64,000 nucleotides of DNA from Rosa chinensis (Eukaryota > Streptophyta > Magnoliopsida > Rosales > Rosaceae), in NCBI RefSeq assembly GCF_002994745.2, contig NC_037088.1:63134397-63198396 (forward strand), given 5' to 3'. Position numbers and translations under genes: made by a program. Below the pieces are notes generated by a model that saw nothing but the letters and a program-made list of their open reading frames with translations, had not been told where the DNA came from and did no database searches. Each line of letters starts with the position of its first letter. The first letter of the stretch is position 1. Shown piece after piece: positions 56,267 to 64,000 of this stretch.

Positions 56267-58770
56267 AATTCCTATGCTTATGGTTTTCTTCTTTGCTATC
56301 TATCTAAATTTTCTAGAGTAATAATATATAGGACTTTGGAATACTGAATTTGCAGACGTGTTTAGTATTTTAATCAAAACTCAGAATAGCACATTTAAAC
56401 ATTAATATAGTTTCCCTCCCTTTTGGAGTCTTTTATAGTTTAAAGAAGTCCTAAAAACCCAAGGAAACCTATCAATTTAACATTATTTGGTTTGGATTGA
56501 ACTGTGAAACAATCATCAAACCTAATATAATTGGATTGAATGAAGTATCCTTCAAGTAAAACTAGTTTTAAATCAATCACACTTCAAAATTAATACAATG
56601 AGATCAAGATTCTCTCTACTGGAACAAATCTAAACCAGAGGCAAAGACAATAATAAGATTCTCTCTGGATGATCATCCAAGAGAAGTATTCCTAGGTGAG
56701 GGACAAACAATAGGGCCATGTAAGAAATATTCTCTAAATTAAGCAGGCTAAAAACAACAGGCAAAGACGATACCATTGATACTAAAAGCAGACTTTTCAA
56801 ATGGACTTTTGTGTGGTTCACTTTATTCTTAAACTCTCATTGAACATGAGCTATGAACCAATAATTCACGGATTGGTTTTGCCTTTGTCTGATTGCTAGC
56901 CAAGGCCATTAAAGAAATAAGGGTGGTTTAGAGGAACATATTATTATGAAGGCAGCAAATTACATGTCAAATAAAATATCATGTAGGCCATAAAGGGTGG
57001 AGTTCTAAATCGTCATGAACCGACACTTGAATCAGGTTTTTAGTATTTACCAGTTCATCTAACCCATCTATGTATTTCAAGCCATGTATAAAATAAAGGA
57101 GGGTGATGCTTTGGTTCCTATTTAGGAATAGAACTCTATTGTCATTGATGAATGCTCATATTACAACTTGATGTGCCAATAATCCTAATACATTACACCA
57201 TTTCTCATTTCTCAATTTCAGGTTGAGGCAGCGAAACACTGTGACTATTCATTATGAAATTACGTGCAGGAAAAATAAATAGAGAAAAAACAAGAAAAAT
57301 CAATTGTAGGGTTACCTGTGGAATGGGGTTATGGACCTCTAGCAGAGTAGCAGGCCAGCTTATCAACCAGGAGCTATGCTTCTTTAGTGGATCAGCTCAA
57401 CAGTAGGAGACTGTATTCCAGAGAACAATGCATGCCTAACCTATTAGCCCTCCTTGGGTTCCTCTGAGGTACATCAATGTATGAGATCTAGATTAGTTCA
57501 ATACATACTAGTTCAATATAGAAGTAGATTAGTTCCATTCATCGGTAGACTAGTTTAGCATTATCTCAAGCTAGTCTACAACTGTAGGGAGCTCATATAT
57601 TATTGTATGTAGTTGGTCTACATTTAATGTAACAATGCGTTAATGAGCAATACAGCTTTCCACCCCCTAAATGAAAAAAACAAACACACATGATATATAG
57701 TACACAAAAGATATAAACTAAAATTGAATTACAGCAAACAACTATTTATTCTGTTGTCTTCTTGGCTATAAGTTAGGAATCTGTGATTCAGGGTGATAGT
57801 TCCGGTTGGTTTTGTAGTTTTGAAATGTCTAATGACATTGCTGAGTCAAGTATATTCAACTTTGTTTTGAAGTAAACAAATTTCTCATCTTTTTAACAGT
57901 TAAGGAATATAGCACTACTAGACGTGAAAATCAATGAGATGCAATCACAAACACCAAAGATATGATCAAATATTTTAAACCTAGCTATAAGGCTATATTA
58001 TCGATATCACCCGCCAATAAGAGAAATAAATCTTTTCACCCCGACCAGAGGACCATTCCCATGCTTTTGACATTTTCTTTACTAGTTTGTTTGTAGTTGG
58101 GGGAGTTGGTACTTACCCAGGACTTCCAATTTGCCAAGAGGTGATAATAACTTACCGGTATCCCGGTCCTCAAGATATGATCCTACAGAAACCACATAAA
58201 TGCATAGACATGACGAACCAGGAGCATGCACCACCTTATCATGATAGACCATCGATCTATCATCTGATGTATCACGTTTTTGCTGCCTGAATTCAGCTCC
58301 ATTGACGGTTGACTTCTTCCACTTTTGGCCTGTAATGAGTGGTACCTCCATGTCGTGGCGTGTTGATTATCTCGAATAACTATCGCTTTGAAGCCTACGC
58401 ATTCAAATTTCACTAGCATCATGAACTAGATATAAAAAAAACAAAAGCGGTAGCCCCATGAATACTCTGCTGCTATGCAGATGGACTTGAAATTCAAACA
58501 ACTGTTCCTGAGGAACATCATAGTTGTCAAAGCAGCAGCTAATCTGCAAGTAACAAAGCTCCAGAAAATCAAACAGATGTTAGCACTCCAAAACACACGC
58601 CAATGTACATCTTGATCTCTAGCAAAAGCTAGACACTTCTTTAAATATATTGGCAGTCTCAAAGCTCCAAAATCCAAACCAATCCAACATATTAATGGCT
58701 ACTCTAGCACAAATTCTTGTAACTTTAAATTTTTCTGACACATGGTGACATGGTGAAACAGCACTTTGAC
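56267..58770. other. Intergenic region between fucosidase C and the KCS-like gene
   Basis: No recognised gene. Minus-strand ORFs of 89 aa (58351-58082) and 83 aa (58677-58426) show no domain I know. Direct repeats AGATTAGTTCAAT/AGATTAGTTCCAT and CTAGTCTAC variants near 57490-57610 suggest an old element fragment. Confidence 0.45.
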
Positions 58771-58776
58771 TAGCTC

Positions 58777-58785
58777 TATTTATAT
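58777..58785 (+). promoter_or_regulatory. Possible TATA box of the KCS-like gene
   Basis: TATTTATAT, 179 bp before the chosen ATG at 58964. Weak evidence, placed by position only. Confidence 0.35.
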
Positions 58786-58963
58786 GAAGTATGGCCATTG
58801 AAATATGTTTTTCTGGTTATTATTGCTATGCAATGAGTCTCACCTGCCAACTGCAATGGGCAATTACACTCCCCTTTTATACCCATCTGCACCTTTATTT
58901 ACCTCTATCTCAACTTCCTTTCCACTACCAAAAAAATCTTTTCTCTTCTCTTTCTCATCTCCA

Positions 58964-60433
58964 ATGGCACCTCTAGTTTCTAAGCAATGCCCCAACTCCA
59001 CCACCCCTTCCACTTTTTTATCAAAGCAGATTCTTTCAACTCTCTCCCAAAGTCTAGGACTTTTGGTGCTCATACTTGTAACATCCCTTGAAGCCTTGTT
59101 TCTGCTCCAAAAAAGACCACCCATTTTTCACTTCATTAACCTCTCTTGCTATACCATCGTCTTCATCCTCAAGCCTTACCTCTCCAAAAAGACTCATAAA
59201 GTCTACTTGGTAGACTTCTCATGTCTAAAACCACCAAGCTCCTGCAAAGTCCCCTTCTCCAAATTCCTCAAGAACTCCTCCATGATTGAAGGTTTCGACA
59301 GTGAAAGCATATCTTTCATGGCCAACATCCTCACTTCTTCGGGCCAAAGCCAAGAGACCTATCTCCCTCCAGCTTTACACCACATTCCTCCCAAAACCCA
59401 CCAACATGAATACATCAAAGAAGTTCACATGGTCCTTTTCCCCATCATGGATGACCTTTTGGCCAAAACCAAACTCTCCCCTCAAGACATTGACATCCTA
59501 ATAGTAAATTGTAGCGGTTTCAATCCCTCTCCTTCTCTAGCCTCCATTGTCATTAACCACTACTCCATGAGAACTGACATCAAGAGCTTCAACCTCTCAG
59601 GAATGGGATGCAGCGCAGGCGCTCTGAGCATTGATCTGGCTCAAAATCTCCTCCAAATTCACAGGAACTCATACGCCGTTGTTCTCAGCACAGAGATTTT
59701 ATCGACAGGTTGGTATGCCGGCCATGAAAAACCCAAGTTGATCCTCAACTGCCTCTTCAGAATGGGCAGCGCAGCCATTTTGCTCACAAACAAAAACCAA
59801 ACATCCAAATCTCCAAAGTACGAACTGTTCAAAACACTCAGAACCCAGAAAGCCTGCGACGACAGAGCTTACCTCTCCACCATTCGAGAAGAAGACTCCG
59901 ACGGAAAACTCGGCGTCACCATCAAACGTGATCTACTACAAGTCGCCGGCGAGACGCTCCGAGAAAACGTCACCGTTTTGGGGTCGTCAATCCTTCCATT
60001 ATCTGAGAAATTCTGGCACGGTGTTTCGATAATCAGGAAGAGATTCTTAAACAAGTCTGAGGAGATTTACGTTCCGAATTTCAAGAGAGTGATAGAGCAT
60101 TTTTGTCTGCCGGCGTCGGGGAGACCGGTGATAAGGGAAATCGGGAAAGGTTTGAAGCTTGGAGATAGGGAAATGGAGGCTGCTGTGATGACGTTGCACA
60201 GGTTTGGGAACCAGTCGTCTTCTTCGTTGTGGTATGAATTGGCGTACTTGGAGGGAAAAGAGAGGGTGAAGAAAGGTGACAAGGTTTGGCAGCTTGGGAT
60301 GGGGACTGGGCCGAAGTGCACTAGTTTGGTTTGGAAGTGTATAAGGCCCATTGAGGGTGAGTCCAAGAAAGGCCCGTGGGCCGATTGCATCCATCAGTAT
60401 CCATTTGAAGCCCACGGTGAAGGAGCTAATTAG
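58964..60433 (+). CDS. 3-ketoacyl-CoA synthase-like protein (KCS), catalytic His replaced by Pro
   Basis: Intronless, 489 aa from MAPLVSKQCPNS. In-frame ATGs upstream (58805, 58856) give a poor N-terminus, so 58964 is preferred. Two N-terminal hydrophobic segments (about residues 27-45 and 53-68) fit the ER-anchored KCS family. The FAE1/CUT1 domain follows, with the active Cys in GMGCSAG, and the later motif RFGNQSSSSLWYELAY holds the Asn. In Arabidopsis FAE1 the triad is C223/H391/N424. Counting back 33 from this Asn lands on P in EHFCLPASGRPV, where active enzymes have His. KCS enzymes do the condensing step of very-long-chain fatty acid elongation. This member may be inactive and regulatory, as proposed for Arabidopsis KCS3. 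The closest subfamily looks KCS3/KCS12-like (inference). Confidence 0.88.
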   Translation: MAPLVSKQCPNSTTPSTFLSKQILSTLSQSLGLLVLILVTSLEALFLLQKRPPIFHFINLSCYTIVFILKPYLSKKTHKVYLVDFSCLKPPSSCKVPFSKFLKNSSMIEGFDSESISFMANILTSSGQSQETYLPPALHHIPPKTHQHEYIKEVHMVLFPIMDDLLAKTKLSPQDIDILIVNCSGFNPSPSLASIVINHYSMRTDIKSFNLSGMGCSAGALSIDLAQNLLQIHRNSYAVVLSTEILSTGWYAGHEKPKLILNCLFRMGSAAILLTNKNQTSKSPKYELFKTLRTQKACDDRAYLSTIREEDSDGKLGVTIKRDLLQVAGETLRENVTVLGSSILPLSEKFWHGVSIIRKRFLNKSEEIYVPNFKRVIEHFCLPASGRPVIREIGKGLKLGDREMEAAVMTLHRFGNQSSSSLWYELAYLEGKERVKKGDKVWQLGMGTGPKCTSLVWKCIRPIEGESKKGPWADCIHQYPFEAHGEGAN

Positions 60434-63400
60434 GTGTGGACACTGTTTGGTTCAGTTTTGGGGGCTGAATCATAATATAGGAATTTGGACCAGTTCGGTT
60501 CGGTTTGATTTAGGCGTCCAAATCAATATGCCAGTGTAGGTTGGTTAACCCCTTTGTATATACTAGTGTGATTTGGTTATAGTTCAAGGAACTAGCAATT
60601 TTTCATATATGATTAAGGCGCCACGACATATTATTTATTGATAAATGTATGCGCAATTTGCAAATTCACAAAGGTACGTAATGTGAGTTAATATGTGTAT
60701 CATTTTAGATGTTATAGCTAGTTTGTGTATACAAAATTAAGAACCAAAGTATCAAGCCATCAAGGGTTGGGGTGACTAAAACCACTCGATTGGCCAAAAT
60801 ATTGTCATTATTTCAAAATAAAAATGATTTCTCATATTAGCCCCAAATATAGAGTTCGTATTACTATTACTATCCCTAAGTAGAATAGGAATATGTAGGC
60901 ATGTAGCAGCTAATTAGTTAACTAGGTATGTGTTTAATATAGTCTGTATTACTATCCCCAAGTAGAATAGGAATATGTAGTAGCTAGTCACATGGTGACC
61001 CTTTGAGGCAATGAGAACAACCAACGTACTGATTAAGAAACTTTTCAACCTAGACAAAGACTGATTTGGTTTGTTTTTCTCAAACTGACAGAGCTTAGTT
61101 TGTTCTCCAATAAATTATAGCTTTAATTGAATGCTACAGAAACCAAATGCTGTGATTGATGGATGTTACGAAAAACAAATGCTGTGATTGATGGAGGTTA
61201 CTGAAACCGAATGACTTAACGTTTCATCATCTTCTCTATAGGTCTATATGCTGCAATCCAAGTTCATCATCATAATCACTCTAGTTTTTGAAGCCTACAT
61301 GAAGCTCGTAAACCCTAGCCTTCATATACACACCACTTTAACTTCATTTGATTCACGAAGAAGGAAATTTATTCATTTATCTTTTCTATGAAAAAGAAAA
61401 TGCAACAATTTTTCATTCTGATGTTTGGTAACGTAAGAAAAGTGGGGGAGTATTCAGAGTACCGCCGTGTATTTGCACCAACACAAATAAATGGTTAGAT
61501 TGCATTAAATACACTTTTTCTTTATTAAAAATAAAGTTGATAATAAATATCAAGGATTGAGATTATTTTATAAGGGTTAGGTCACTTGCACTGTCGGTGC
61601 ATAGAATAATTTCCAAAGGAAAGTTATCAGAAAGTTGTTAAAAAATTTGTAAATAATGTAATAAATAATATGTTGTCAATAATAAATGCAATGAAAGAAT
61701 AAGAGAAAGTGATTTATTTAGAGTTTGGAAGTAATCACTTTCCTCTTTATTTTCCATTCCTTCAAGAAATGATTTCATTTCTTTTTGTATCCAAACACAA
61801 GAAATGAAAAAGTTTCATTTCCTAATACTTACTTTCGGCGAATCGAACGTGACATTTATGTTGCTAATAGCATATGGAGCTTTGTCTTCTCCAAGACAAC
61901 AGTCACTGCCTCATTTACAAATTGGTAACCTACTGAAGTACTGATCGTATCATGTTTAACAGAGGATGATCATAGACAACTATCCGTCCTTAAAGCAAGT
62001 TACGAGAGAGTTTTACATCCGTATATCGTGTAAAGTGTTCATACAAATGCCTCGGTGACAAGTATATAATTACGGTTAAAGAACTGCTGCAGCGAACCAC
62101 CGTCACCGCCAGAGTAACCACTGCTGCCCGATCACCGTCCAAAATACCCTAATGGCTGGAGCTTGCCTTATTGCTGGGGTTTCCAACGTGGATGTACCAT
62201 GGCCTTTAAGAAGAGAAAGCTGACCCCCATGTGTGTATTTACTGCTCGCTCTCTTATCAGAAAGGATTTAATGGACCTTTACCCTTTGATCTGTGCCATT
62301 GAGCTGTCACACTTGCCCTTCCCCATCCCCCACACCAACAACAATAATTGACTCACCCAGTTACTCTGATTAATATTAACGTTACATTAATACTGGTCTT
62401 TCTAATTAGTTGAAGGGCAACGTATGCTCTTAAAACAGTGTTTACCTACTCAGTAATGATTTCATTCTCCCCATAACGACTTTTGAAGCTTAGCTTCCTC
62501 ATACTTGAGAACTTTACTTTTCGCCCTTTAATTAACTTTCCCTAGGAATCTTTAAGAAGTATGGATCACCTACACTCCAGCCTCATCAATTTTGTTTGGA
62601 AACAAAAAATTTCAATCATACCCGACATCTTTCTGGAAAAGTCTTTAGTACATTTAACATATCGATACATAAATAATAAACCAATTCTTTATAATAGTAA
62701 ATCATTACCTACGATTGTAGATTAACTTGAATTCAGCTGGTTTACTGATGCATCTAAAGAGTATCTATAGATAAAATTAATTTGCTAAATCTATCGACAC
62801 CTTAATGTATCGTAGATGAATTCCATTTTGCATTCAAGCACCGATTGCGGAGAAACCCAAAGACGTGTTTTTGGTTCCATCCCTGCGGTGCTCAGATGTG
62901 TCTATGAGCATCTTCTGAAGGTGGGACAGTTTGATCATACCCCGGTACAAAAACAACCCCCACCCATATTAATGTAGGCATTGTATGCATCATGGTCTCT
63001 CAGTACCCTTTACCCAGTGTAGCTAAGCTTATATTATTCCAGTTCTACCCGCCACCTTACTTCTCCTTTTGATCATTGGGTAGATGGCATTGTCAATGTG
63101 ACAATGGCAAGACATTGATCTCCTTGAACCACCATAGATACCACTACCTAGGCTAGAACTATAAGAAATTAACCAATGTTTCTGGGTTCAAAATGTGATT
63201 AAATTTGCCCCATTGATCATAATCTTCTTTTGGTTTGTGAATATGAGAATTCAATTCTACAGTAATGACAACCATTAGCCAACTCTCTCTCCAAAATCTG
63301 CTCAACAGTATGGCATTGATGAAACAACCAACCATCTTTATTACCAGCACAGGATTGACACAGTACCAAAGGTCCCCTCCATTCCCCCTAAATATTTCAA

Positions 63401-63518
63401 CCATCTTTATTTCCTGGATCCTCTACTCTACGCTCCTCACACTCCACTTCCCACTCACTCTTCTTTCCCTCCTTCATTCTTCAGGGAAGAAAGATCACTC
63501 TTCTTCCTCACTTGAATC
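60434..63518. other. Intergenic region between the KCS-like gene and the subtilase gene
   Basis: No gene recognised. It contains a local duplication with TATTACTATCCC and AGTAGAATAGGAATATGTAG (about 60857-60900 and 60947-60982), and a short repeat AAATGCTGTGATTGATGGA (61146 and 61179). The ORFs at 62163-62351 and 63159-63404 show no domain. The last part (63420-63518) is a CT-rich leader of the subtilase. Confidence 0.5.
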
Positions 63519-64000
63519 ATGAAAATGGTTCAAAAACCAGTGATCAAATGGCTGGTTCTGATTCTAACAAGCTGTGTCTTCTTCAGCATGGCCCTCTCTG
63601 CAAAAACCCAAACTTACATCATCCAAATGGACAAGTCCGCCAAGCCTGAATCCTTCACCACCCACCTCGATTGGTACTCATCCAAAGTAAACTCAGTACT
63701 CAACAAACCAGAAAAAGGAGACGATCAAAACCAAGACAGAATCATTTACACTTACCAAACCGCCTTTCATGGCGTCGCAGCTCAACTGAGCAAACAAGAA
63801 GCAGACCTACTAGAGCAACAAGACGGAGTCTTGGCTATATTCCCAGAACAGAAGTACCAGCTCCACACCACCAGAAGTCCTCTGTTTCTCGGGCTCGAAC
63901 CACACGACAGCACCGCCGACAACGTCTGGTCCCAGCGAGTCTCTGACCATGACGTCATCGTAGGAGTACTCGACACGGGAGTCTGGCCGGAAAGCCAGAG
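63519..64000 (+). CDS. Subtilisin-like serine protease (partial, runs off the window)
   Basis: ATG at 63519. The frame is open to the window edge (160 codons seen). MKMVQKPVIKWLVLILTSCV and onward is a signal peptide ending near ALSAKT. The I9 propeptide domain follows (TYIIQMDKSAKPESF through HTTRSPLFLGL). The S8 catalytic domain begins with VIVGVLDTGVWPES, whose Asp is the first residue of the Asp-His-Ser triad. Plant subtilases are secreted, self-cleaving endoproteases. It resembles the SBT1 group, but the rest is needed to name it. Full proteins are about 750 aa. Confidence 0.92.
   Translation, partial: MKMVQKPVIKWLVLILTSCVFFSMALSAKTQTYIIQMDKSAKPESFTTHLDWYSSKVNSVLNKPEKGDDQNQDRIIYTYQTAFHGVAAQLSKQEADLLEQQDGVLAIFPEQKYQLHTTRSPLFLGLEPHDSTADNVWSQRVSDHDVIVGVLDTGVWPESQ

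Noticed and set aside
58082..58677. Two minus-strand ORFs (89 and 83 aa) before the KCS-like gene
   Set aside because: No domain match that I recognise and no supporting signals. Probably chance ORFs.
58805..58963. Upstream in-frame ATGs of the KCS-like gene
   Set aside because: They would add a Tyr/Pro/Ser-rich lead before the normal KCS N-terminus. The ATG at 58964 gives the usual layout with two membrane segments soon after.

Overview
This is nuclear DNA of a flowering plant, almost certainly a eudicot. It shows GT-AG introns, a CYP704-type cytochrome P450, a plant GH29 alpha-L-fucosidase, a very-long-chain 3-ketoacyl-CoA synthase (KCS), a subtilase, and many LTR retrotransposons. A rosid such as a Rosaceae species is possible, but the sequence alone does not prove it.

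The host framework is a tandem array of [CYP704 (+) / fucosidase (-)] units. Unit A is CYP704 copy A (76-2096, pseudogene; its first exon lies left of the window) plus fucosidase copy A, whose pieces lie at 10869-11833, 18882-19083 and 28496-28599. A CYP704 fragment (28623-29165) is joined head-on to the remains of fucosidase A. Unit B is intact: CYP704 copy B (30831-32982, six exons, 502 aa) and fucosidase copy B (33552-35462, three exons, 486 aa). A third fucosidase, copy C (47976-49692 plus 56222-56266), is open in every exon but is split by a retrotransposon in exon 1. To the right are a KCS-like gene (58964-60433) and the start of a subtilase gene (63519 to the window edge).

Five LTR elements, each with an exact 5-bp target duplication, sit in this framework. 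They are copia-1 (2229-10360, TSD AAAAC), copia-2 (11834-18876, minus, TSD CTCCG, inside fucosidase A exon 2), a gag-pol-less LARD (19299-28399, minus, TSD TTAAC), copia-3 (36550-46205, TSD TTTTC, in the A-rich tail of a LINE) and copia-4 (49693-56216, TSD CATAG, inside fucosidase C exon 1). Copia-3 carries two nested solo LTRs (TSDs CTCTC and GGGAC). By-eye LTR divergence is 0/208 for copia-4, about 0.5% for the LARD, 2/242 for copia-1, 7/326 for copia-2 and 6/178 for copia-3.

The most unusual contents are these. (1) A WUSCHEL-like homeobox gene lies inside the LARD, antisense to it, with its own TATA box. It has a homeodomain broken by one TAG, a WUS box, a C-terminal EAR motif and a triplicated LDLNFGS segment. 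(2) Each copia leader carries serial micro-hairpins just before gag, with a constant loop and covarying stems. (3) A 14-bp stem-loop with compensatory changes lies in the gag-pol spacer of copia-2, -3 and -4 and in the copia-1 leader. In the three spacers it follows an AATAAA placed shortly after the gag stop. (4) Copia-1 and copia-4 have near-identical LTRs but badly broken coding regions, which implies they were mobilised by another element's proteins. (5) The KCS-like protein has proline where the catalytic histidine should be.
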